Shown one piece after another: positions 53,430 through 64,000 of a stretch of DNA of 64,000 nt (position 1 is its first letter; each line of letters starts with the position of its first letter). Made by a program: the position numbers and the translations under genes. The stretch comes from Prostheceraeus crozeri (lineage: Eukaryota > Platyhelminthes > Polycladida > Euryleptidae). The DNA is taken from NCBI GenBank assembly GCA_907163375.1, contig CAJQUW010011581.1, positions 20,001 through 84,000 of the forward strand. The letters run 5' to 3'. Under the pieces are notes generated by a model. That model searched no databases and was not told the DNA's origin. It saw nothing but the letters and a program-made list of their open reading frames with translations.

Positions 53430-55080
53430 ATGACTTGGATTATGTCTATTATCGCGCTCAGCGATATGAAAAGAAGGGGAGTATGTCGGAGACTGACGGA
53501 GAGCAGCCTAGGAAAAGACCTTGTTTTGACCGCACCAGTGAAACTTCTGATAACGAAGGTGGAGAAACAAACTTACAAATTTCCAGACATTGTTCTAAGC
53601 CAACTAGAAAGGCTTCAAATTGTGATCCAATGCCCAGTATCCCTCGCCCAGCTGCGAGTCCTGTATAGTGATGCAAATGGAAAATTTTCCAGAAAATTTT
53701 CCGGAAAATTTTGAAATTTTTTTTTCGGTGATTGACGTTTTTTGCCTTTGTTTTGGAGACTTGTTGCAGTCGTTTGAAAAGACTATGTAACATTCAAAGT
53801 CCGAAAAACTCCTCTATCATCCCTGCATGTTAAATTTTGGAACCAACTGCACCCTCCATATCTATTTCAGATCTTTCCAACTGAATATCAGACATTAAAT
53901 GGATTTCAGATTTCTCTAATTGAATTTCAGATATTTGTCAGAAACTCAACTTTGAAAGGATCTTAGATTCAACTGGAGAATCTCCAATTCATCTGGAAAA
54001 GTCTGAAATTCACAGATCTGAAATCGATTTGGAACTATCTGAACCATCTGAGCTAGAAATGGAAGATGTGTAGTTTGTCCTCCACGAAGATATCGGACAT
54101 TACCCCAGAAGTTAGAAGCTATCATATAGATTTTCTTCTACTCATCACAGATATCTTTAGTCTCCAAATATCTCACGAGTTTACAGTCTTATCTTCCAAT
54201 ATATGGTCGCTCATGTATAATGCTGTGTTGGACTGTGTGCTTGTGCTTCACATGTTCATCAACACATGGAGAATTTGTATCATTGCAATCAAGGCTGCAT
54301 AATAAAGCTTAACTTTCAAGCCATAAACAAGCTCCCAAATAAAGTGCATTCTTTTTGCTCCAGATCTTTCGCAATGCATGAAATTATACCCCTATCGTAA
54401 AGGAAAAAAATTCACGTTGTCCCAAAAGATGTCTGTGTTATAATATTACAAATGCCAACAAATTGCCACAAGCCACTGGTGGCAAAGGAATGCTAAAAAA
54501 TCCGAGGACGGGATTCGTATTGCCACGATTGTTTTAATCGAAATGATATGATGAAATCAAGAGTTTTAGAACAATTCTATTGATGTGTCTATGCCTCGGC
54601 TGTGATAGAAAACGTAAAAATTATATCACAAAAATTCAAATTTTTTCATTTTTCAAAATCGGTTTAATCAAAATGATGATCAAGATCACCACTTTTAGAC
54701 CCATTCTATTGGTGTGTAGCTGCCTCGGCCGTAGAAGCGGTCAAAGCATAGGGCCTATCACAAAAAATCAGAACTTCCAAAATTTTCCAAAATTTTCCGA
54801 TTTTTTCCAATATTTTCCAAAATTTTCCGGAAAATTTTCATCACTAGTCCTGTATCGATAACAACGTGGGATCCTGATGAAATTTCCGGACATTCTTCTA
54901 CGCCGATCAGGAAGACCCCACATTTCGATCCAATGCATGATAATCTTCGACCAGTTACTAGCCGTGCATCAACCAACGCGCGCTCCCGATGAAATTCCCG
55001 GACATTCTTCTACGCCGACCAGAAAGACCCCCTATTTCGATCCAATGCCTGATAATCTTCGACCAGTTACCGTTTTCGGT
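53430..55080 (+). pseudogene. Exon-like segment with a 28-residue repeat, split by a hAT element
   Basis: After the acceptor at 53429 the frame gives DDLDYVYYRAQRYEKKGSM, then a charged region with QPRKRPCF. A repeat unit of about 28 residues follows: ISRHCSKPTRKASNCDPMP before the hAT insertion, and ISGHSSTPIRKTPHFDPMH and IPGHSSTPTRKTPYFDPMP after it. The hAT element (53666-54846) has inserted between the first unit and the others. The last unit runs into the 480-bp inverted-repeat unit at 55081. The protein family is unknown; damage by two insertions makes it a likely pseudogene. Confidence 0.4.
53666..54846. mobile_element. Non-autonomous hAT element with perfect 8-bp target duplication
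   Basis: Ends are TAGTGATG and CATCACTA, with subterminal blocks of repeated GGAAAATTTTCC on both sides. The flanking 8-mers GTCCTGTA (53658-53665 and 54847-54854) are identical, the hallmark of hAT insertion. The element is 1,181 bp and no transposase domain is visible in it, so it would need an enzyme supplied from elsewhere. The perfect duplication points to a recent insertion. Confidence 0.85.
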
Positions 55081-55560
55081 AAATTCGTTTTTTGGAAACT
55101 AAAGTTTATATTGGAAATAATACTTTTCTTAATTTAGGATAGCGGAACTTGTCGACCATTGCTAAAGTTTAATTAAGCCACCATGATCCGAAATAATTTA
55201 ACGTTACTCTAACGTCTTTGGCACGATAAACCTTCGATGAAGGATTTATATTTTGTATTTAATATGTATTTAATTGTGATGAAAAACGGTAACACTATAT
55301 GGATCAAGTTTTGATCTTAGTATATCTCTGGATCATTGGAAATTAGTGAAATGAGAAGTATAGTGAGTTTTGCGAAGTATGCTAACGTTACTTTTTAGAT
55401 TTGACTAACAAAAAACTAACGTTATAGGTTTTCGTTAGGATAACAGAAAAAGTGGACCATTGCAAACGTTATACTTCTCTATTTGCTAACGTTAAAGTTG
55501 CCATAATTCGAAAGATATTAACGTTACTCTAACGTTATTGTTACTAAATCCGTCGACCAG
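55081..55560 (+). repeat. 480-bp inverted-repeat unit, left copy
   Basis: It runs from AAATTCGTTTTTTGG to CCGTCGACCAGG. A nearly identical copy, differing by only a base or so in the parts compared, lies in inverted orientation at 62262-62743. Within the unit two diverged direct sub-repeats share AACGTTACTCTAACG. No coding potential. No direct duplication was found flanking either copy. Confidence 0.9.
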
Positions 55561-55564
55561 GGCC

Positions 55565-56183
55565 TCCACCTGAACTGCATTTACTGATGGGACCTTTTAA
55601 TCACATCTTTCGCAAGATGCAGAAAATCTGGCCTATGTCCGAAGAATGGCCCAAGAGAGTTGGAGTAGTATAATGCGGGTATCATGGTGGTGAGTTTATA
55701 GGTGGGGACTGTAATAAGCTGCTAAAAAATGTTGACATTTTGGCACAATTTTGCCTATTGTATGTTCTTCGTTATGTTGATGTGTTCCGCGCATTGAATG
55801 CTGTCGTGCAGTCCTGCTTCGGCACTGTACTTTCTGACACATATGACGATGATATTGCAAAGTTTGCTGACTCATACCGGAGTCTTGATATCAATGTAAC
55901 CCCGAAAGTCCACATTTTGATTACTCATGTCATGTACCACAATTTTGCCGCAAATACGGCTCATTATCTATGTTTTCTGAACAACCGTCAGAATCTGTTC
56001 ATTCTGTTTTTAAGATGTTTTGGTCAAAACGAAAAATCAACTTCACTTCTCATCCAAGTTATTCCAAAGCTTTATTTGACACCATTGTTGAGTTCAATAG
56101 CAAACATATATGATCAGAGACTTCTTACTCATACATGTAGGCTACCAGACGTATTTGCCCTAAGTTATGTTCGGCACGTGTGA
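55565..56183 (+). pseudogene. Relic of a transposon-type protein
   Basis: The plus strand gives LHLLMGPFNHIFRKMQKIWP (about 55570-55630), YHGGEFIGGDCNKLLKN (about 55680-55730) and then FRALNAVVQSCFGTVLSD and SLDINVTPKVHILITHVMYH (55785-55935). The pattern resembles the C-terminal region of a protein present in many copies in invertebrate genomes and carried by DNA transposons, but I cannot name the superfamily. Frames and stops show that it is decayed. It lies just inside the left 480-bp repeat, so it may be the transposase of that element. Confidence 0.45.
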
Positions 56184-56568
56184 CGGAATTTGTTATTAAG
56201 TAAAACGTTTTTTGCAAGCTATTTTGTTTTTGCTTGTGTCTTCAAAAAGTTTTTGCATTGATAGTTATTTATCATTATGAAGTCTAAGTGATAAATTACT
56301 TGTACAGTCAACTCCCGTTTATCCGCCAATCTCGCCTTTCGCCAAGAATTGCCCGAGAACAAACGGTTAGATAGGAATTTTCAATGCAAATTTCATTTAT
56401 CCGCCAATTCGCCTTTCGCCAATGACAGTGAAGTCGCTCTAACGTTTTCTTGCAATAACGGTGTGGAAACATGATCGACAAGGATAACCGTCAAGCGTAT
56501 CGAATGCGTTCACCTCACACAACGCATACCGACGGAAATTCATTGTTATTGTCTGTGCTTTAGTCAGT

Positions 56569-57122
56569 CCATGGACAACTAGAGCGAGAAGGACTCGTCA
56601 CTGAATCCCTCAGAGCCATTTGTAGGCCATGCAAACGCATTACATGAACGGGAGGAAACGCAAGTTTTACACATGAATGGCTCTATTTTTTGAACCACTG
56701 GCCCGATTGATTTCATATTTGAAATACTGATGATTCAAGGCAAGAGCATCATTTCATCTATTCATGCCACCTTACGATTCTCAAAGCGAAAAAAGTTAGT
56801 CAGCGCGCGAAAATTAGTAACTCGATAAAAGTCAAGGTCTTTTCTCAATTTTTATCGAGTTACTAATTCTTGCGCGCTGACTAACTTTTTTCGCTTTGAG
56901 AATCGTAAGGTGGCATGAATAGATGAAATGATGCTCTTGCCTTGAATCATTAGTATTTCAAATATGAAATCAATCGGGCCAGTGGTTCAAAAGATAGAGC
57001 CATTCGTGTGCAAAACTTACGTTTTCTCCCGTTCATGTAATGCGTTTGCATGGCCTACAAATGGCAGATTTAACGCTCTGAGTGATTCAGTGACGAGTCC
57101 TTCTCCCTCTAGTTGTCCATGG
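56569..57122. repeat. 550-bp near-perfect palindrome inside the Tigger element
   Basis: The arms (about 56569-56838 and 56852-57122) are inverted copies of about 270 bp with few mismatches. The outer ends are CCATGGACAACTAGAG and CTCTAGTTGTCCATGG. The centre is TTTTCTCAATTTTTATCGAG-like AT-rich sequence. Each arm holds TTTTTTGAACCACTGGCCCG. No coding content. It is a foldback element, or a MITE whose terminal repeats take up nearly its whole length. Confidence 0.9.
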
Positions 57123-57282
57123 TCAGTCACTGTATGTAGGTTAAGGTTTTCCCAGTAGTCGTCATTGGTCGTTAACGGGTAGAGAGGAGCTATTATTCTA
57201 AATCCTTGAAATCACGATGCCTGTTGATACTTAATTGGAGACAAAACAATAGGATAGCTTATACCGTAATTCTCACTCCACA

Positions 57283-58784
57283 ATGAAACGAACTCGAAAT
57301 GCGATCTCCGTCGAAAAGAAGAGGCAAATCGTCAAATTTGCTGAAGTGAATCCTTCCTATTCGCAACAAGCTCTCGGTGACAAGTTCAATGTACCACGAT
57401 CTACCATTTGAGATATTCTGAAACATTGCGATAAATTCCTGCAGGATGATTTACATGAAGCGGATTTGCGTCGAAGTCGTGTCCAAGGTGGCAAGAACGA
57501 ACAGCTAGAAGAGCGCTTATTCCAATGGTTTTGACAGAAACGATACCAAAACATTATTATAACCGATGAAATACTCCGAAAGAAAGGTCAAGCGATAGAG
57601 AAGAGCTGCAAATAGACAATTTCAAGTATAGTCAGGGATGGATGAATCGGTTCAAGAAAAGACACCTCATCAAACAATACACTTTGTCTGGAGAGTCTGC
57701 CAGTGTGGACACGACACACCTGGAAGATGAGATCAAAAAGTTGAAGGAGAAAATCTCTTCTTACGATCCTGACTCTGTGTATAATTGCGACGAAACCGGT
57801 CTTTTTTACCGCATGATTCCTGACAGATCATTGAGTACCAAATCCGAAAGTCACCATGGAGTAAAGTGAGCTAAGGATCGCATTACAATATTACTCTGTT
57901 GTAACGCAACCGGAACTGACAAACGAAAATTGTTCTTCATTGGAAAATCAAATAAGCCTCGTAGTTTCAAAAGCTTCAATCCAGCTCTGTATTGTGACAA
58001 CACATCAGATCAAAAGGCATGGATGACGGGAAGCATTTTCCTAGAGTACCTACGGGACTTGAATGCTTGCTTCGTTGCTGAGAACAAGAAAATCTTGGAT
58101 AATGCGACAAGTCACTGTTGCCCTCAACTGTCTCATATTGAACTTCTTTTTCTGCCTCCAAACATGACTTCTTCATTGCAACCGCTTGATTGCGGGATCA
58201 TTAAAAATTTCAAGGCTTTCTACCGCCAGTCACAACTGAGTCAGTATGTTGTAATGGCAGATGATAATCTTACCCCTGATATCACCCTGAAGGAAGCAAT
58301 CAGGTTCAGTAAGATCGCATGGGATTCAGTTAGTGAAAAGACGATTCAAAACTGCTGGAGTCACACCGGCCTACTTTCGCCAAATAGTTCGGAAGAACAT
58401 GAATCCCCAACGCTTGTTTTGAGAGGTAATGTTTTTGACAGAATGAAATCAATCTTCAATAATATTGGCATCTTGACACCCGACGAATTTTGTGAGATAG
58501 ACAATGCAACTGAAACTGAAAACAATGCCGAAGAGGACGTACCGGTGATATTTTCAAATGAGGAGGAGGAAAATTGTGACAGCGTCATTAAGTCAGAAAA
58601 AGAGCCGATTACATCCAAACGAGCTCGTGACTCACTGTCGACGGTGATTGAATACTTCGAGAATCATCCGCTGGCTAGTGAGGACGATGTCAAATCTCTC
58701 ATGCAGCTGAGTGAGCGAATTGTTGTTTTATCGCAACACCATGCAACACAAAAGAAAATTACTGACTTCTTCTCTAAGTGTTAA
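57283..58784 (+). pseudogene. Tigger transposase (CENP-B-type HTH plus DDE domain)
   Basis: ATG 57283 opens a CENP-B N-terminal helix-turn-helix: KRTRNAISVEKKRQIVKFAE and ALGDKFNVPRSTI. In-frame TGA codons near 57408 and 57532 and a TAG near 57616 interrupt it. The DDE core follows: D in YNCDETGLFYRMIPDR (about 57780-57830), D in ILDNATSHC (about 58094) and D in SSLQPLDCGIIKNFK (about 58170-58215). A frame change separates the first aspartate from the rest, near 57868. The last 284 codons are open. The acidic C-terminus ends KKITDFFSKC, as in other Tigger transposases. It is dead by several ordinary mutations. Confidence 0.9.
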
Positions 58785-59039
58785 AAGACCAATCCTTATA
58801 TAGGCAATAGTAATGTACGTGTACAACTATAATCTGTTGCCTCCATTACATGTTTCTATACGCTTATCGTCCAGAAATGAGCTTGCAGATACGCTAGGTA
58901 GCCAGAGTTGTTCTCTAATACAGTACCAAGGAAAATAGAAGAATATTTGATGAATTAAACAATAATTTCGTTTATCCGCCGCTTTCGCCAAAGAAAGTAA
59001 TTTCACCGATGGTGGCGGATAAACGGGGGTTGACTGTAC

Positions 59040-60920
59040 TTCAAAAAACGAGTACCTAGCCTATAATATTCGACAGCCTTCCCTGAAGACTTGTATGATT
59101 TAAAAATTCGATTAGATGTGAGTAAAGTAACTGCCACAAAAATACCTTCAGCATATTGAATCCATAACATGGAACTGAAGTGTGACCGATGGAATAATAC
59201 ATGAATTTACAACTAGAAGTAAATAGAATTATAGATACATGGTACGTATGACAAGGTTACATAACGAATGACAGAACATTGAAGCAAATCGGGATGCGAT
59301 AGCTCAATGTAAAAAATTAAATGATATCTTATGATTCTCCTTGAGGTTCACACTGATGAAATGTTCCGTCACTGAGTTAGTGCAATTATGCGTCAGTTAG
59401 GAATAACAAAAATATGTCAAATAAGAAAATAAAAATTATGATCAGTTAATGTTCTAAAGTGCTTTTCTCTGCAATAGCTCGATGAAATCCTCTAAATTTT
59501 TAACCAAATGCTCATTATAGCTTATGTAATTTAGTCATGTTCATAGAAGTTCGGTACATTTTTTTGTTCGAGAGATTTTTTGAAAATTAAACAAGTAGTA
59601 TGTCTCAAAAATTCAAATTTTGAATATTTCATGAATAGCAAGGTGAAACATTTAAATATTTATATATTTTGATAAAGTAGGTAGACCTGAACAAATGTAA
59701 AAAACATCATAGCTTTCTTGTACAATTTTTTTTTCATAAAACATGTGTTTGGGACCACCGTGGATGGAAGGAAGACCTCACGTCTCAAAGTTGGCACTGC
59801 ACCACGATTTTTGGTTGATCTCATTGGCTGAATTTTATTTTTTTGCATTCAATTAATATTGTCTGAACTCATTTTAATTGTTCTCACCTTGGTGATGACA
59901 ATATAAAACTTTTAGTAATTTCCAAGTTGAAGTCCAAAAATTAATATCAAGTCAATTGCTGCCTATGTTCTGTTTCATTCTTCTCATTCCAAAGCCACTG
60001 ATGCATCACACCAGTGTAAATTACATTTGCAAGGAAATGTATAAGCAAGTCACAGCTATGATAATCGCTGCAAATTTGCAACAACGTAGAAAACAACAAC
60101 CTGTTGTCCCAACATATGCAACATTTAAGAGTATTTGCACCCGGACCAGCCTATTTGACATACAGCATTTAAACTTTTGGCTGTGTCAATTCATGGGTCG
60201 TTGTGAAATACCAAAATTACATGTTGTCATTTTCTTTAATGAAATTTTGTAGTTTGTAAATTGGCAGTGGCTATCACATCGGCTGAGCTGGTACGATTTT
60301 ATTCTCGCGACTTCCGACTCAGCAGGCACAACTTTCTTCCATATCTGTCACCACGCTTCAGATTTTTGACCCACTGGGTACTCACAATTACTCAACATGA
60401 CAGGAATCATTCATCGGTATGTGTCTTGACTCGCTGCTTTTCTTGCTTCGCCATACTTTGTTTTGATTCATCTTCTAGGCTTTGTTTTAGAAATTTAGTG
60501 ATTTCTAGACCGAAATAAACTTATTTCCCAGCTATAAGACAATTTTGTCTAATATCGGCAATTTTTGGATCATGTCACACTTTTAAATTAATGACTGAAT
60601 AAAGCTCGGTGACTAAGAAATCATCAGCTCGATAGGACAGAAAATGTTAGAACTAGACACCACAGCAATCCCAAAAATTAGTGTAGTACCGGTATGTCAT
60701 TTCCTGCACTTACTGTGCACATTATCGTGCATAAACTGTTCACATTCTACTACAGAGCGAATTGATATTTTTTGGCTGAATAACGACTAAATGAGGTGAT
60801 CGTTGACTACCGTTAAATAGGCCTACACGTCCACAATAATGCAAGCATTACACGCACTACATACTATACTCACGTAGTACATAAGATACTGAAATCACCT
60901 ATAAATTTTCCATTATGACA
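59040..60920. other. AT-rich stretch without recognised gene
   Basis: This is part of the interval between the 480-bp inverted repeats. The frames at 59956-60252 and 60261-60518 have no recognisable domain. Confidence 0.4.
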
Positions 60921-60944
60921 GCGAAAACGCACGTTTTCCTATGT

Positions 60945-62130
60945 TGTCCGCATGAGATCCGTATGCATGTTTCATGTCCGTGTTGATCTCCACGCAAAGT
61001 GTCTTTAAAATCTTTCATAATTAGTTCAAACTGTGTCTAACCATAGAGTAGGTATTAGGCAAAGCAACTCAACATTTATCCCCTATGTGTATACAGTTTC
61101 GATTTCATTCAATGAACATGAGTCGTGACCCAGTACCACTGTCAAACTATCATGTTAAACCAACTTTTGCCTTTTCATTCTTGATGATAGAGCAATTCGA
61201 CCTAATAGAATTTTAGAAATTTAATTCTCATTACAGGTAATTATTAATATTTGTACTACTATATTTAAAGCTTTTTAGCAACACATCAAAAAGTGGCGAA
61301 ATCTACATGGTGAAAGAAGATTCAATATTAAGAAGATATTCACACATCTGATGTGATTATGTAGTGGCATGGAAACATCGTTTGTAGATAAAGATCATCC
61401 CGTAATAGCAGACATTAGGGTAAAGACTCCTCTCAAGCATTACGCAGTGTTACGGGAATGCTATCTTATCTCCTAATGATTTTTTTGCTCTATCGATAAA
61501 GATAAGATGCATGTTTTGCCAGACAAATTGCATGCTTATAATTGCAATTTTTATCAAGAAAACGATGAGCTTGTTGGTCAGACAGTAACTGCAGCAGGGT
61601 TTTTGAACCTGTTGATGCGTGATTTTTCTGATGTTTTCCCGCGACTGAATAGTTACTCAAAACACTGCACCACGCTTAGCGTGTCTGTTGTGATAGTGAA
61701 AGATCCTTCTCTACTCTTAAGGAAATGAAAATATTAGGACGAGTATGTCCGATGAGAGATTGTATAATTATCTTTTCTTTCGATTGAAAAAGAACTCATA
61801 GCCCGTATCATAAAAAGTGTCCCTGAAAAATGGCATTAAAGAAAAAAAAATGTTGAATTGGAATGCTATGTTTTTGCCTCATTTCGAAGGTATGCAATGA
61901 CTTTGGGAATGCATACGGATCTCATACAGAGCGGCGACGGAAGGCCGCGGACATTTTGTTTCTTGCTATGAAGTTGTGCCGTCAATCAGAAGTTTTCATT
62001 GACTTGAGGCTTTGACAGGAAGCTAGTGAGCTTTCTAGGGAGTTATTAATACAGCTTGGACTAATTATGAAGGTTCTTAAAGACATGTTTTACGTGGAGA
62101 TTAACACGGACATGAAACGGATCGCATAAA
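60945..62130. mobile_element. Putative non-autonomous element with about 90-bp inverted repeats
   Basis: GATCCGTATGCATGTTTCATGTCCGTGTTGATCTCCACG (about 60965-61003, cited as landmarks GATCCGT, TTTCATGTCCGTGTT and ATCTCCACG), with CTTTCATAATTAGTTCAA further on, is matched in inverted form at about 62040-62125. Beyond it (62130-62260) lie GC-rich short repeats around CGCCGACGGAA. The inner segment contains a short frame at 61507-61728 without known domain. The end points are approximate. Confidence 0.45.
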
Positions 62131-62261
62131 GGATTTCACGGAACTTACGGATCCAAAACGGAGCGCCGACGGAACTTCGTTTGAGTTCCGTTAAGTCCGC
62201 CTATCCGCGGAGTTCCGACGGAACGCCGACGGAAGTCCGCGGATTTTCCGATGATAACACC

Positions 62262-62743
62262 CCTGGTCGACGGATTTAGTAACAATAACGTTAGAGTAAC
62301 GTTAATATCTTTCGAATTATGGCAACTTTAACGTTAGCAAATAGAGAAGTATAACGTTTGCAATGGTCCACTTTTTCTGTTATCCTAACGAAAACCTATA
62401 ACGTTAGTTTTTTGTTAGTCAAATCTAAAAAGTAACGTTAGCATACTTCGCAAAACTCACTATACTTCTCATTTCACTAATTTCCAATGATCCAGAGATA
62501 TACTAAGATCAAAACTTGATCCATATAGTGTTACCGTTTTTCATCACAATTAAATACATATTAAATACCAAAATATAAATCCTTCATCGAAGGTTTATCG
62601 TGCCAAAGACGTTAGAGTAACGTTAAATTATTTCGGATCATGGTGGCTTAATTAAACTTTAGCAATGGTCGACAAGTTCCGCTATCCTAAATTAAGAAAA
62701 GTATTATTTCCAATATAAACTTTAGTTTCCAAAAAACGAATTT
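62262..62743 (-). repeat. 480-bp inverted-repeat unit, right copy
   Basis: Inverted counterpart of 55081-55560; the outer end is CCAAAAAACGAATTT at 62743. The pair frames a 6.7-kb interval that includes the Tigger element and the 55565-56183 relic. Confidence 0.9.
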
Positions 62744-62744
62744 C

Positions 62745-64000
62745 ATTGATTACTACAATTGTAATCCGCATGAGAAAGATAGTGAAATCTCACCAAAAAT
62801 AATTGTTCTTAGAAAAAGCCAAAACATGTACAACTAAGTTAACAAAATTGTATCACATTAATTAAGCAGAGTATACATGTAGGCCTACACAGACAATTCT
62901 GGAAAAATTACAATTTCAGTCTTAGCATGATTTTGCAATATAGCCAAGTCCACTTTCCACTTCAGAGACCATCAACATATCCAATATGTACCTGGCAGGT
63001 TGACTTGCAAGTAGATTATAATGCCCTGAGTAAGTTATCCAGATAAGTAAATATACTCGGAGTAAATTTATAATATTCAATTAGCATGAAGCTATCTTGT
63101 GAACATAATTGGGAAAACCGAGTACACTATTATTGTATCAGGTGCATGCAATTATGAAAATATTTGTAGCCTATAATTCAAATCTGAAGATAATCTTTGC
63201 TAAGGTTGAAATATTATTTGTAAAAAAGCAAATCACCACAATAACAAAATCAGATGTTTTTCCAGTAACATTTATAATTAAATTATGTCGAGCTATCAAA
63301 CTTTCCAAATGCTATTATGCAAATTTTTCCAAGAAATTCGGTGTGTTCAATCATAAATCAGGGCTACTCTATTATTGCGCAATGTGATGGTCTCTACAAT
63401 ATTGTACATGATATACTTCTAATCAGAGTTGGAAAAGTCGGAATTGGAATTAATTCCGACCCGGAATTAATTCCATTTTTCGTCGGAATTGGAATTGGAA
63501 TTGACGATATTTAAATCTACTGGAATTGGAATTGGAATTGGAATTGACCTTGATAAACCTCAATTCCACTTTTTCGATAGACCTGTGATAAATCTATTTG
63601 TACAAAAATTGAAACCACAGTATTCGGCCGTTATGTTAACTGCACGCAGAGATAAGAGAGATAGATCGACAGAGCTAGTTTTATTCTATTGTTGAATAAA
63701 GGGTGCTAATTGTGACTTTGATGGGCCTACAGCCCCAGACAATGTTAATTCAGCAATTAAGCAAACAATGAAAAGATAATAATCTTTGTTCAATCTGTTA
63801 TTTAGTTATTTATCATGTAAGATAATTAATCAAAGTAAAACGATTGTTGAATTTAGTTATTGATTGGATAAGCACACAAATTAGAGATTAACTTAATCTC
63901 ACACGTTGTACACACGAAAAAAATGGAAAGAGGAAAATTAACCCTGCATTAAAGGGCAGCCTGTCAGTTCAAATCACAACAAATTATTCTAATAATTAAT
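62745..64000. other. No gene; GGAATT-rich repeat
   Basis: Between about 63435 and 63550 the sequence is dominated by GGAATT and its derivatives (TTGGAATTGGAATT), next to CAGAGTTGGAAAAGTC, which looks like the end of a hAT-type MITE. No coding sequence is supported in the remainder. Confidence 0.5.

Larger units (their letters stand above)
56305..59036 (+). mobile_element. pogo/Tigger-type DNA transposon
   Basis: Ends are CAGTCAACTCCCGTTTATCC and the complement at 59012-59036 (GCGGATAAACGGGGGTTGACTG). Both are flanked by TA (56303-56304 and 59037-59038). A second, internal set of TTCGCCAA-like repeats sits near both ends. A transposase pseudogene occupies 57283-58784. The 5' part is interrupted by a 550-bp palindrome at 56569-57122. 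Confidence 0.9.

Overview
The window is nuclear DNA from an animal, probably an invertebrate. It is AT-rich, its genes carry GT-AG introns, and it is packed with transposable elements: LINEs of several families, Tc1, pogo/Tigger, hAT, a tRNA-derived SINE, MITE-like hairpins and one large Polinton. The phylum cannot be fixed from the sequence. The only host gene recognised with confidence is a minus-strand gene resembling DAZAP2, with coding exons at 49780-49774, 45020-44931 and 39474-39191. Its last exon was not found, so most of the left half of the window may be one very long intron.

Layout: 1-4.1 kb holds little except a decayed minus-strand LINE with a hairpin element in it. 4.6-7.6 kb is a well-preserved 5'-truncated LINE; a shorter, almost identical copy lies at 40.1-41.0 kb. 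7.9-8.8 kb is another minus-strand LINE relic, and 8.8-12.2 kb shows no gene. From 12429 to 38382 is a Tc1-like transposon with TA target duplications. A 24.5-kb Polinton (12848-37388) has inserted into its transposase gene, flanked by a 6-bp duplication (AGTATA). 39-50 kb is the DAZAP2-like locus with LINE and hAT insertions in its introns. 52.9-55.1 kb has exon-like sequence with a 28-residue repeat, split by a hAT element. 55.1-62.7 kb is bounded by near-identical 480-bp inverted repeats and contains a Tigger element, itself interrupted by a 550-bp palindrome.

The Polinton carries the family's standard parts: protein-primed DNA polymerase B, chromodomain integrase, packaging ATPase, adenovirus-type cysteine protease, double-jelly-roll major capsid protein, penton/fibre-like virion proteins and basic core proteins. 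It looks young, because its terminal repeats differ by about 1%, but it is a fossil with roughly half a dozen breaks. It also has unusual cargo: a TATA-binding-protein-like gene with a PC4-like N-terminus, a second PC4-like gene, a DEDDh exonuclease-like gene, two RING-finger genes, a free-standing relative of the polymerase N-terminal domain, and a block of small TATA-driven genes separated by a repeated 140-bp module. The two main transcription units start from mirror-image promoters (two CCAAT boxes 17 bp apart, then a TATA box), and each leader exon ends exactly at ATG|GTAAGT. The suggested picture is an element that brought its own transcription-initiation factors together with its own TATA promoters and spliced leaders.
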